Positions 48,624 through 59,042 of a stretch of 64,000 nt of DNA are shown here, one piece after another. The notes below the pieces were generated by a model. That model saw only the letters and a list, made by a program, of their open reading frames with translations, did not search any database and was not told the origin of the DNA. The translations under genes and the position numbers were made by a program. The stretch lies in assembly GCA_022749755.1 (NCBI GenBank), contig CM040449.1:13736363-13800362 (forward strand), in the 5' to 3' direction. This stretch comes from Azadirachta indica (lineage: Eukaryota; Streptophyta; Magnoliopsida; Sapindales; Meliaceae). Positions within the stretch are counted from its first letter, which is position 1; every line of letters begins with the position of its first letter.

Positions 48624-49319
48624 TTGTTTTTAGTTACTTTCCCAGTCAAGTGGCGGATAACGGTACTCCGTGACTCTTCAAGTCGGTTCTTTCAGTTGCT
48701 CAAAATTATTGATACTATGTTTTTTCTCTCACTTCTTTTTCTGTTCTTTTCTTTCATTATGGATGTCATTCTTTCTATATTGCAAACATATTTTCCTTCT
48801 TTTCCTAAGGATGTTCTACGAAAAATGTACCAAATTAGGTGTGCAAGATTAAGAATGCTTATGCAAAAAGGTATTCCTGAAGATGTGCGATAGATAATTG
48901 AAGCAAAAGTACGTTTAGTAGGTGAGTTTTCTGATTCATTTGTTTCACGCATGCCTAATTTAGGTAAGAGCTCTTTTGCAAAGAAACGAAGAGCGAAAAG
49001 GTTACAAGTGTGTCACAATTGTGCACGTTCAATCTGTAACAAGCGATGTCGTTCTCTAAACATGGTGTCTACTAATAAAGAAGATAAAATTAAATTCATC
49101 AAGGATGGACTGAGTAAGGAGTCTTTAGATAATATCTTATTGACTCTTGAGACGCATCCTAGTGGATATGTGCAACGTGAAATTCTCAATTTGTATACAT
49201 TATTTCAAAAAGAACGTGATCGTTATAGTCTTGGGAATCTGACTTTAAAAGACCCTGTTTGCCAATTTGTAAGAAAATTGGATGGGAAGTCCAATTCTAG
49301 ACCCATAAAGGGCGTTTAA
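48624..49319 (+). CDS. extra ORF of unknown function, Cys-rich motif, one internal stop
   Basis: A single frame of 231 codons, sense to the element and just after integrase, interrupted once by TAG at 48894. An ATG at 48718 opens a strongly hydrophobic segment (MFFLSLLFLFFSFIM), a possible signal peptide or membrane anchor. It is followed by a basic helix (KMYQIRCARLRMLMQ), a basic patch (FAKKRRAKRLQ) and a C-x2-C-x4-C-x3-C motif (CHNCARSICNKRC, about 49012-49050). The tail is helical and charged. I recognise no family. The position is that of the env-like or accessory ORF in Athila elements, but no similarity to those is seen. It is preceded by a T-rich tract ending in AG at 48632-48633, which could act as a splice acceptor. 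Confidence 0.6.
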
Positions 49320-49611
49320 GCCGTTACTGGACGTAAAATCAGAGGAAGATGTGATCCACAATCACAACTATCTATAAATATTTACTTTTAGCCGTCATTG
49401 TTGAAATTTTTATGTTTTAGATTCCTATATTAGCTGTTATCTTTGATATTTTTACATTTTTAAATTTTAACTTTTATGACAACAGCTGGCTTACCTCTAT
49501 TGGTTTCATTAATGCATTCTCTTTAAGTCGTATAAATGCAGGACCTTACTTCTTTATTTTCATACAAAATTTGAATCACTGACGAGGGTAAAAGACTGCA
49601 AAAAAAAAAAA
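49320..49611 (+). other. spacer between the two extra ORFs
   Basis: AT-rich, no ORF. It ends in a run of A immediately before the LOG start codon at 49612. Confidence 0.5.
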
Positions 49612-50270
49612 ATGGAAGGAACTTCTATTTATCAATTTAAAACTATTTGTGTTTTTTGTAGATCAAGCCTTGGGAAAGGTGAAGAGTTTGTAAAAGCAGT
49701 GGACAACCTACGTCGAATTTTAGCTAAGCGAAAACTTAACCTAGTGTATGGAGGAGGTAGCCTTGGGTTAATGGGGTGTGTGTCAACTGCCGCACATACG
49801 CACATATAGGAGGAAGTGAAGTCATAGGTATCATACCAAAGGCTTTATCTGCAGGTAACATAACTGGCAAAATAGTTAAAGAAGAACTAATGGTCTCAAC
49901 AATGCATGAAAGAATTGCTAAAATGCTTAATTCTGCAGATACTTTTATTGTCTTACCAGGTGGTTTTGGGACCTTAGAAGAAATTTTTCAAATTGCATCT
50001 TGGGCACAACTCACCGTTCATCAAAAACCCATAGGATTGTTAAATATTAATGGTTTTTTTAACAAGTTGTTGTCTTTTCTTGATCATGTTGTAAAACAGA
50101 ATTTTATTTCACAGATGGCTCGCAAACTCCTCATTTCTGCTCTGACTGCTAATGACTTAATCAATCAGTTGCAGAACTTTGTCCATGAACCAGATCCAAC
50201 AATGGCACGATTATAATGGTCAAGTGAAAGCAGTAAAAAGCGAAAGCTGGATTTGTCGCTTCATTTGTAA
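49612..50270 (+). pseudogene. LOG-like: LOG-like cytokinin riboside 5'-monophosphate phosphoribohydrolase carried by a retrotransposon, frameshifted
   Basis: ATG 49612 opens TICVFCRSSLGKG (the family's C-V-F-C-G/R-S-S start) and YGGGSLGLMG (49747-49776), the first nucleotide-binding loop. The frame ends at TAG 49807. The second part is open in the +2 frame to 50216: IGIIPKAL, MHER (49902-49913, with the conserved Arg) and PGGFGTLEE (49956-49982), the signature holding the catalytic Glu; then IASWAQL, KPIGLLN and FIS. Total length of about 200 residues fits the family, whose members release active cytokinin bases from their nucleotides in the cytosol. The two halves are out of frame by a TA dinucleotide in ATATA at 49804-49808. 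A TAA at 50214 is followed by 17 more in-frame codons (WSSESSKKRKLDLSLHL). There are no introns, unlike host LOG genes. Confidence 0.88.
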
Positions 50271-51322
50271 CTTTTCTTATCTCTTTTTTACCACTCATTG
50301 CATTTTGTTATTTTTTTTCTTTAGTTATTTTTGCTTAAGTTTATTTCAGATTTTACTTGTGTTTTAATAACTACTATTTCAGGTAATATTCTCTATACTG
50401 TATCTTTTTACATTTAAACATTGGGGACAATGTTGCAATCTGGTTGGGGGGAGTATAGTCGACATAAGTAACCATTTTTTTTTATATAAAACTAAAAAGA
50501 AAAATTAGATTCATAATTTGTAAGGATGGTAGAGTAAGGAGTAATCTTACTCCTGAGATACATTTTAGTAGATATGCATTATCATTTGTTTTGATTTTTG
50601 GATTTCATAACAAAGAATTTATCATTCACTTTCTTTTGAATTGATCAAATATACGAACTCTCACATCATCATCACATAATAAATTCTACTCAGATACTCA
50701 ATCAGTAAAATATTTATAAACCATCTTTCACACACACACTTTGATACATGATTGTGGATGACATATTGAAATTTTACAATATTTGATCTCTTTAATTTTG
50801 TCAAAGGTAGCAACTAAGGGTTCAAAAAAAAATCTCCAAAAAAAAAAAATAAAAAAAATAGTTAAAAACAAAATAAATAAGTAAAAATTCTAATCAAAAC
50901 TTTTACTTAGTAACCGGACTTCTTATCTAATCAGCAGTGAATGTTCGCGTAAAACGGTAAAGTTTTGATATAAATAAGTTCATAGCCTTAACTCGAGTAA
51001 TTAAGCCCGTAGGAGTGTTTTAATACCTAATACCCTAAAGCCAACTAGTCTGGGAGTTATTGGCCCAAAGCTCGCTACATAGGTTAGGTTATGCACAAAG
51101 AAAAAAAAAATGGAGATAGAAATAATCTTTGCCCAAAGAAGTTTACCTTGACAAAATTTAGAACCGATGTTGTTTGATTCTAATTAAGTCCCATAATATG
51201 TATTAGTTACAAAAGCACAAAAAGAAGGTTTATTAATAATTTGACTGATAAGTATTTGACACGTATATAGTAAATTTTTAAGCGAGAGTTTGTTTATTTT
51301 GAGAAGATAAAAAGGAAAAGAA
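50271..51322 (+). other. Athila-like element 3' untranslated region
   Basis: No ORF. It includes ACATTGGGGACAATGTTGC and TTGGGGGGAGT (50421-50453), wording common in the 3' region of such gypsy elements, and GCCCGTAGGAGTGTTTTAAT (51006-51025). A purine tract GAGAAGATAAAAAGGAAAAG at 51301-51320 directly precedes the 3' LTR and is the likely plus-strand primer. Confidence 0.65.
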
Positions 51323-52182
51323 TGATTTTTACTTTGAATGTAAATTCTATAAATCAACCTACAACTTTGAAGAAGGATGTTTTACAAAATTCGGTGGTTT
51401 TCATGGTCAAAGATATGTTGGAAGTTGGTAAAGCGTAATTAATTGAAAATTGACCAAATTATGTTCACACATGTAGAATGTCTTTTGTTTTACTTATATA
51501 AAGGAAGACGTGGAAGTGAGAAAGGGATCAGTTTTGTTTCCATTTTTATTTTCTTGTTGTAATTTGAACTTTAATTAAATGATGTATTTCTAATTTCGTA
51601 ATTAGGGTTAAGGGTGAACTTTTGATGATTTTATAGTTTTATTCTTTGATCCTTTGTTTTGTTCTTCATTGTTAATCTTTTTATTGATTGAGTACTATAT
51701 TTTGCAAGTGATTTTGAATTGTTAGAAATCTTGATTCATTGTTAACAAATGGTACATTGAATGTTTGGATATTTTCTACATATCAAGAGTAAGGCAACTT
51801 ATAGTTTTTCACCATCAACTAAAAAGTAAGTCTTTTGATTTCTTTGTGCTTAAATATTTTGTTTTCATCATCCAATTAAGATCACTTCTTTTGATTCTTA
51901 ATTCTATTTTTCTTTAAAAAAAAAAGGATCAAGAATAAGTTCTATACAAATCATTAAAATGGATCCCTAATACCCTAATATATAATAATATTGAATTTAA
52001 ATTTGACAATAAGCAAATTCACTCTATTTCTTATAATATTGGAATATTTGGACTTGTAATATTTAGACTTTTAGACTTGTGGACTTAATATAACATATTC
52101 TCTGTGGACCGACACTCGAACTTCCGAACTTTATTACTTGAGACAACCTATACTTGAGAGTTACAACCTTTAAGTTGTAGCA
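51323..52182 (+). repeat. Athila-like element 3' LTR, internally deleted
   Basis: TGATTTTTACTTTG...TTGTAGCA, 860 bases. From 51353 it matches 41937-42758 of the 5' LTR. About 550 bases near the 5' side of the LTR are missing. Confidence 0.85.
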
Positions 52183-52187
52183 ATGAC

Positions 52188-53640
52188 ATGCAATGAAGTA
52201 CGCCATCTTAGAAAATCTATCAACAACCACAAAAACTGAGTCTCTCCCCCTTTTTGTCCTAAGGTAATCCCAAAATAAAATTCATAAAAATATCGATTCA
52301 ATATGCACTAGGAATAGTAAGTAGTATATATAATCCATGTGGTTGCTCCCTAAACTTAGCTTGCCTATAATTAATGCATCTTGCACAAACCCTTTTTATG
52401 TCACATTTCATGTACGGCCAAAAGAAATGTTCATGCAATATGTCTAAAGTTTTAGTTATGCCAAAGCGATCCATCAAACCACCACCATATGCTTCTCGAA
52501 CAAGTAACTCACACAAAAATGAATATGGATCACACAATTTATTTTTTCGAAATAGAAAACTATCATGCCAATAGAACTTCCCACATGCTCTTTTAGTACA
52601 ATTTTTAAACAAGTCATAAAAGTCAGAATTCGCTGCATGCAACTCTTTAATATACTCAAATCCAAACAATTTAGCATAAAGGGTTCAAAGTATAGCGTAC
52701 TTGCGTGACAGTGCATCAGCAACTATATTTCTTTGCCTTGTTTATATTTAATTATATAAAGAAATGTCTCAATGAACTCCACACATTTGGCATGATGTTT
52801 ACTTAATTTGTGCAGCGCCTTTAAATGTTTCAAAGATTCATGATCCGTATAAATCTCAAACTCTTTGGGCCAAAGGTAATGTTGCTAAGTCTCTAGAGTT
52901 CAAACCAATACATACAATTCTTTGTCGTAAGTGGGATAATTTAGAGCTGCCTCACTTAGTTTCTAACTAAAGTACGTAATTGGTCTTCCTTCTTGCATCA
53001 ATACACCTTCGATTTCTATACTTGAAGCATCACACTCAGTCTCAAATATTTTAGCAAAGTTAGGTAAAATAAGTAAATGTGCATTAGTCAATTTTTCTTT
53101 GATGAGTTTGAATACCTTTTCTTGCTCCTTTCCCCACTTAAATGGAATGTTCTTCTAGATGACTTCGGTTAAGAGTGCAGCTATACTACTAAAATCTCGA
53201 ACAAAGCGCCAATAAAAACTGGCTAATCCATGAAAGCTTTTTACTTGATTTGTCAAAATAGGCGTTGGTCATTCTTGAATTGCCTTCACCTTCTCTTCAT
53301 CGACCTCAATCCCTTTAACACTTACAACAAAATCAAGAAACATAATCTTATCCGTACAAAATGTACATTTTTTAAAATTAGTAAATAGCCTTTCTTTTCT
53401 TAAAACCTCTAAAACAAATCTTAAATATTCAACATAAACATCCAAGTTTTTGCTATAAATCAAGATATCATCAAAGTAGACTATTACAAATTTGCCAATG
53501 AAAGTACGCAAAATATAATTTATAAGTCTCATAAAATTACTAGATGCATTAGTTAGTCCAAAAGGCATAATGAACCATACAAATCATATTTTGTTTTAAA
53601 TGTAGTTTTACATTCATCGCCTTCTTTCATCCTAATTTGA
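52188..53640 (-). pseudogene. outer gypsy reverse transcriptase, RNase H and integrase start
   Basis: On the minus strand from about 53640: the polymerase word [17 protein letters not shown], then VYFDDILIYSKN with the catalytic Asp pair (about 53450-53490), KCTFCTDKIMFLDFVVS and so on to 53269. RNase H wording continues with stops to about 52750 (for example [15 protein letters not shown] text). The integrase zinc domain is open at 52669-52298 (LHEHFFWPYMK, CARCINYRQAKF). The catalytic core start ([12 protein letters not shown]) lies at about 52195-52240, right at the insertion point of the nested element. Confidence 0.85.
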
Positions 53641-54007
53641 TGATATCCACTCTTAAGATCAATTTTAGAAAACACATAAGATCCATGCAATTCATCAAAC
53701 ATATCATCTAATCGAGGAATGGGATGTCAATACTTTACCGTAATATTGTTGACAACTCAGCAATCAACACACATCCTCTATATCTCATCTTTCTTAGGCA
53801 CTAGTAGTACCGGAATAGCACAAGGACTCATGCTTTCTCTAACATACTCTTTCTCCATCAACTTGTCGTTGAAGTTCCTCCGTCTCCTTGAGGTTACTTT
53901 TATATGATGATCAGTTTGGAATTGTTGTACCGGGTATAAAATCAATTTGAGGTTCAAATCCTCAAATTAGAGGTAAATCAGGAGGCACCTCTTTAGGAAA
54001 GACATTC

Positions 54008-54487
54008 TCAAATTCCTGTAAAAAGAAATATAATATTGTTCGGCAACAATTCAGCAAGATAGTTAATATATAAAAAAGCCTTATTGTACATAAGTACTAT
54101 AAGGAGTTGTTGTGAAAGTAAAGGTATCTTGATCTTACTTTTTTTTGCAATGAAATTGTATTTTTCCTCTCTTTCACATACCAATGCTGAAACTCTCTCA
54201 TTTTTCCTCTCACTCTCTTTCACATTTTTGCCTTTCTCTTTTTCTTTTCTTTTTTCACTCAATTTTTGCATTTTTAATTGGTTTTCAAGAACTTGTTTTG
54301 AAGCCAATAGTACAAATGATATAGGTTGCTTTTTACTGGTAAAAGAGTATTTATTTGTAAAATCGTCATGTGTGACTCGTCGATCATACTGCCATGGTCT
54401 ACCCAATAGGATGTGACATGCGTGCATAGGTATAACATTGTAAAGTACCTTATCCTCATACTTGTCAATGAAAAACGCCACCAACAC
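54008..54487 (-). pseudogene. outer gypsy protease C-terminal part and linker
   Basis: Open frame of 159 codons: HACHILLGRPWQYDRRVTHD is the usual end of a gypsy protease domain, followed by a highly charged Lys/Glu linker (KEKEKGKNVKESERK). The protease active-site Asp should lie above 54487; that part is decayed. Confidence 0.75.
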
Positions 54488-55940
54488 TTGTTTTGTTACC
54501 CTAATTTCTTTGCAATTTTTTAGTCATTGAAGCCGGTACAATCGTGGATATTTCATGGTAGGTAATGACAATTTCTCCACTAATTCAGTGCTTGCCACGC
54601 TGGTGCAACTTCCACCATCAATTATAATAATGCAAACTTTGTTGTTGACGAAGCACCGAGTATGAAATAAGTTCTCCCACTGATTATTTTCTTCTTTTTT
54701 AACTTGTGCACTAAGAGCTCATCTTGCTACTAATGATTCTCCTTCCACAACATATTGCCCTTGGTATGCGTCTTCAAGTGTTGGCATGTCTTCTATTTCA
54801 TCTTTTTCTTCTTCTTCCGACTCAATTTCCCCTTAAGCATTGATCACTATCACCCTTTTAGTTGGGCATGAGCTAGTTATAAAACCTCTACCTTAACATT
54901 TAAAACACTTAATGTCATAATTTTTAGAAGCGGTGGATTCAGTGTTACCTTGTTTTTGCGACGGAACTTGTTTGACATCCTTAGAGGGTTCAGATTTAGA
55001 CTTTGTTAATAAAAATTTCTCTTATTTAGGGGCTAATCTCTATGAGTTTATAGCAACCGTGCTTACTTATCTTTTAGACATATTTCTTCTCTTCAATTGT
55101 TGCTCAACTTTATTGGCTTAGTGTACCATATCTGTCAACTCTACATAATGTTGTATCTCCACCACGTCCACAATCTCACGATTTAAACCATGTAAGAACC
55201 TAGGCATGGTAGCTTCTCTATCTTTCTCTACATTTGCTCAAATCATAGTAACCTCTATCTCTTTATAATATTCATCTACACTTTTGGATCCTTAATTTAG
55301 AAGTTGCAATTTGTTGTACAACTCTCAATAGTAGTAACTTGGAATGAAATGTCTTCTTATTATTGCCTTCATCTCGTCCCACGTCTCAATAGGATGTTCT
55401 TGATTTCTTCTCCTATCCTTCAACAGTTGATCCCACCAAATAATAGCATAATCAATAAATTCAATTGTTACAAGTTTTACCTTTTTTGATCTCGGAGTAG
55501 TTATGACAATCGAAAATCATCTCTATTCTCTTCTTTCACTCTAAATAAACTTCAGGATCGTTTCTACCCTAGAATGTTGGAATTTTTACCTTAATGCTGC
55601 CTAAATTATTATTCAACTTAGTTCTACCTAACCTAGTTTCTCTGTTCCTATAACCACGCAAATTCTTGCCTTAGTTCATTGGTGATTCATCTGACTCCTC
55701 ATCATTCTCAACATTACCACATTGTACCCTTGGTTGCACTTGCCTAAGTGGTTATCTAATGGAAGAGCTTTAAGGTTGCCCTCTTGATGCCACTTCTTCC
55801 AACCTATCCATCCTCTCATGAATTGGTTCTAACTCAGCCCTCATCATCTGTCTCATCTCCCCCAACAACGCTTGCAATTGTAGGTTCGAGGTGGTTAGTT
55901 ATTATACCTTCGAGGTTGAGTTTTCTTCTTGATTGCATGA
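54488..55940 (-). pseudogene. outer gypsy gag remnant
   Basis: Starts on the minus strand at ATG about 55939 (MSCNQEENSTSKV, then stops) with an EPIHERMDRLEEV helix. The gag core is present but broken at 55150-55650. A zinc-knuckle remnant (C-x2-C...C-P) lies around 54850-54910. Frame breaks are frequent. Confidence 0.65.
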
Positions 55941-56524
55941 CATATTTAAAATTTGTAAAACAAAGTTAGAAACCTCACAAGCACTCCCTCACGTGTTTCA
56001 CTCAAGAAAGTTTCACTCACTCGTGTTTGAACACTCAATGTTCTCACCAAACTTGTTGCATCCTCTTTACACTTTTAATTAGATTCAAGAATAATCAAAG
56101 TGACAATCCAAAAATGAGTAGCAACTAAAACAAACCACAAGATTCAATAAGCAATCATTAAGAAAATGATACAAGCAATTAGAATGACAATATTGGTTTA
56201 AAAGTAAGGAATACTAGGCCATTATTATACGAAATCTGATTATAATGGACAATAATTCTTCTTTTTTTTATTTGTTTTTTTTTCGTTTCTTTCTATTTGT
56301 TTTTCTTTTTTCATTTCTCTTTTCTTTTCTTTTGCTTTCTTTCCTTATAGTAACTATAAATATAAATATAAACTCAAAATAAATTAAACGAAGTAAAATA
56401 CAAAATTCAAATTTGGACTAATTAAGGAGGAATTTGGCCACAATATTTTTTTTTTATAATTTTAATTGAAGAAGTAAAAGAACAATAAAGATATAAAAGG
56501 ATAATTTAAACTTGCCTTTGAACC

Positions 56525-56540
56525 TAGCTCTAATACCAAA
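56525..56540 (-). promoter_or_regulatory. outer gypsy primer binding site, tRNA-iMet type
   Basis: The minus strand reads TTTGGTATTAGAGCTA directly after the LTR. TGGTATCAGAGC is the standard plant site; one base differs. Confidence 0.85.
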
Positions 56541-57373
56541 TGATACGAACCTCACAAAATAATATAACAAAACCCAACACTAAATGTAGTAACAAACCCC
56601 AAAATTTCCTTAAGATGTAAGTTTATTAAGTTTTAACCTACTACCTATCTAGATAAGAATCAAGACTATGATTGCCCAAACGCCACACCAAGAATTCCTA
56701 AGAACTACTTAAGAATTTGGGTGATAAGTTTGATTATTTTTTAACGGCACAGGAAATTAAACTTGATAGGTTCAAGAATAAGAAATTGTAAGGATTAAGT
56801 CAACGCTTAAATTACCTGCTTCATTTAAAAAATGACGGTCTTTTTATAGGCAAATATAAAGAAAAAATGTTAAAGGTTAGGCCAACAACCCTACCTAATA
56901 ATATGACAAACTAATACAAACTTCATAACTTTTGAAAATACAAATTTCAAACATAACAATGTAAGCAATGACGTCATACGTATATAACATAAGCAATGAT
57001 ATCGTACGTATTTTGATAAAAACAATAACATCATACATATATGATGTAAGTGATTATATCATTTAAGATTCTTAAAATTATACAAATGGACTACAATTTT
57101 TGGACATTTTCATATTAATTTTCTTGAACTCTGATCGCTTCAATGATGTTCACCGAGCCTAATTCTTCACGACATGTATCTTGAATTGCATTTGAATCCC
57201 ACATATTTTTAATTAGTCCATTTAAGATAATTTGCAATTCCTTGGCTTTAACTCTTTTGATTGGTTCACTTGACAAACTTAGAGGATCATATGAATACTG
57301 CAATTAAGTGCCTCCAACCTTATACATTAGTTTCTCCTCTTGTTTGCGTTGTTGTGCAACTTCGCTTATATCA
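56541..57373 (-). repeat. outer gypsy 5' LTR (right)
   Basis: Plus-strand text TGATACGAACCTC...CTTATATCA; the partner of 39748-40579. Confidence 0.9.
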
Positions 57374-57845
57374 CTACTCACCTACCTACCCACCAAAAAA
57401 CTCTCCCTCTTTCTCTTTCTCTCTGTCTCTTTCTTCTAATTTTTTTGGTGGTTTTTTAGAAATGATGGTAGGTTTTTAAGAAATAGTTGTGAAGATAATG
57501 AAGTTAGGAATTATAAACAAATGCTCAACTTGTATTTATGATATTAAACTTATGAAATGGAGGACAAATGGTGGAATTTGATGTGAGAAGTTGAAAAAAA
57601 GAAAGAGAAATTTAAGGTGAAAGAGAAAGGGAGAAGAAAAAAGAAGAGAGAAGATGAAGATTTATATTTTTATAGCAAAATGACCAAATTGTCCTTCAAA
57701 AACTAACAGCAAAGTTAACAACAAACTAACGTCAAGAGGGTATTTTTTATTTATCAAAACGTCATGGGGGCATCTATTGTTTCTGAAACATCAAGGGGTA
57801 TCCTGTCGTTTAGCCATAGTCTAGAGGGGTATCCATCAATTTCCC

Positions 57846-59042
57846 TATATATATTTATATATCTTCTTTTGATAAACATTTCATGCAAAAGTGACAGAAT
57901 TGTTGACCCATCAAATTCCCCATAAAAACCCAAAAAGGAAAACATTATCTAATTTTTTCTACTTTGCTATTAAGATTAGAGTCTTGGTATATACATATCA
58001 TAATTTTCTACATTAACTCCTTAGTTTATAATAGAACTACAAAGGGTTCCTTCTTCATGCTCCACCATAGTGTCCCTTATTTCCATCCTTCTTTATCATC
58101 TTTGATGGTACCTTGATCTAATTCTTTACAGTATTGTCAAGTAGACCTTGTGGAGTACCAAAAAGTGTAGTAAATATCATATTGTTTAATTATCAACTAA
58201 CATTTTATTGATGCTAACACGATAATTACCATAAATAAGAATACTAGTGTATTAGACTGTTTAATTGGACCTTGGGTGTGACATTAATGTCCTAAGTTTC
58301 TAGTTTATAGTCCAATATCCATCAGTTGTACTCTAATGACTAAGTTCAGTTCTACATAACTCGAGTACAGCAAAATCCTTTTTATTAGAGGTTCTTCAAC
58401 AAATTTTGTTAGCAGAACCCTCGCAATAAATTAAATTACTGCCATCTTATCATTCGTAGAGACTAATCAACAATATATGTTTGCGCCAAGGAAACCTGTA
58501 TATTCCTCTTGGTCTCTATTGAGCAAAGACCCAAGTAAATTAGCAATGCATTTCCTCTGTTGCTTCTTCTGCAGTTTGGGATCTGCAAGTTTAAAACCCA
58601 ATTTGACACCTGCATTACAGCTTCCTCGACAAAGGGTTTTGCATTTCCCTATTAAACTGATTCTTCAACATCCATTTGGCAGAACTCTTCAGAGATTGGA
58701 TCTTCTATCAAAGCTTTACCCTGAAAAGATAAGCAAATATAATAGAAAATGTCGCATAGGTACTCAGTTTAATAGGCATTCCTATAGGCATTTTGAAGAA
58801 TTTAGAGTATAAGACTAAGAAAAGGGGCCAATTAACAACAAAGCAGCAGATTGTAATATTTCTAATCTAATCAAAATCTCTTAGACTTCAAGCAAATCAA
58901 AAACAAAATAATATATAGCAACAAACAATATTTAAGATTTAGTAGTAATTGCTATATAAAAACAAACGACATTAGGAACCCAAAGGAGAAATCAGAAATT
59001 ATAGAATACTTTAATACATTATAGATGATAAAATGAACTTAC
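57846..59042. other. spacer with possible unrecognised exon
   Basis: No gene that I can name. A plus frame at 58477-58812 (111 codons) has no recognisable domain. On the minus strand the same stretch has an acceptor-like TTTTCAG near 58730 followed by a mixed-frame reading, which might be a lost 3' exon of the monooxygenase relic, but the match is not convincing. Confidence 0.35.

Larger units (their letters stand above)
41347..52182 (+). mobile_element. Athila-like Ty3/gypsy element carrying a LOG homologue
   Basis: TG at 41347 and CA at 52182, flanked by a perfect 5-bp target duplication ATGAC (41342-41346 and 52183-52187) inside the integrase of the outer element. Order: 5' LTR, tRNA-Asp-type primer site, gag, protease, reverse transcriptase, RNase H, integrase, a 231-codon extra ORF, a LOG-like ORF, purine tract, 3' LTR. 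The primer site and the DLGAS protease motif point to the Athila side of gypsy. Coding frames hold several stops and shifts, so the copy is defective, yet they are far better preserved than other elements here, so it is the youngest layer of the nest. Confidence 0.92.
39748..57373 (-). mobile_element. outer Ty3/gypsy element (chromovirus-like), minus strand, split
   Basis: LTRs 39748-40579 and 56541-57373 are direct repeats of 832-833 bases. Near-identical 5-bp flanks CTACC (39743-39747) and CTACT (57374-57378) mark the insertion. Next to the right LTR the minus strand reads TGGTATTAGAGC, an initiator-methionine tRNA primer site with one mismatch. Read from right to left the body gives gag, protease, reverse transcriptase, RNase H and integrase; the integrase is cut by the Athila-like element. 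Many stops; not functional. Confidence 0.9.
39215..57845. mobile_element. non-autonomous TIR element split by nested gypsy insertions
   Basis: The left end (GGAAAATTGATGGATAC, 39215) and right end (reversed GGGAAATTGATGGATAC, 57845) form inverted repeats of about 135 bases that also share AGACTATGG, AAACAATAGAT and TTAGTTTGTTGTTAACTTT. Taking out the gypsy insertion at 39748-57373 leaves about 1 kb with no transposase. It lies between TA-rich runs, so a target duplication cannot be read. Long TIRs suggest a Mutator-like MITE, but this is not proven. Confidence 0.75.

Noticed and set aside
49612..50216. LOG reading as an ordinary host gene beside the retrotransposon
   Set aside because: It lies inside limits fixed by LTRs and a perfect target duplication, has no introns and is frameshifted.
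58477..58812. Plus-strand 111-codon ORF as a gene
   Set aside because: No recognisable domain; the minus strand of the same stretch is equally likely to be a decayed exon, so neither is supported.
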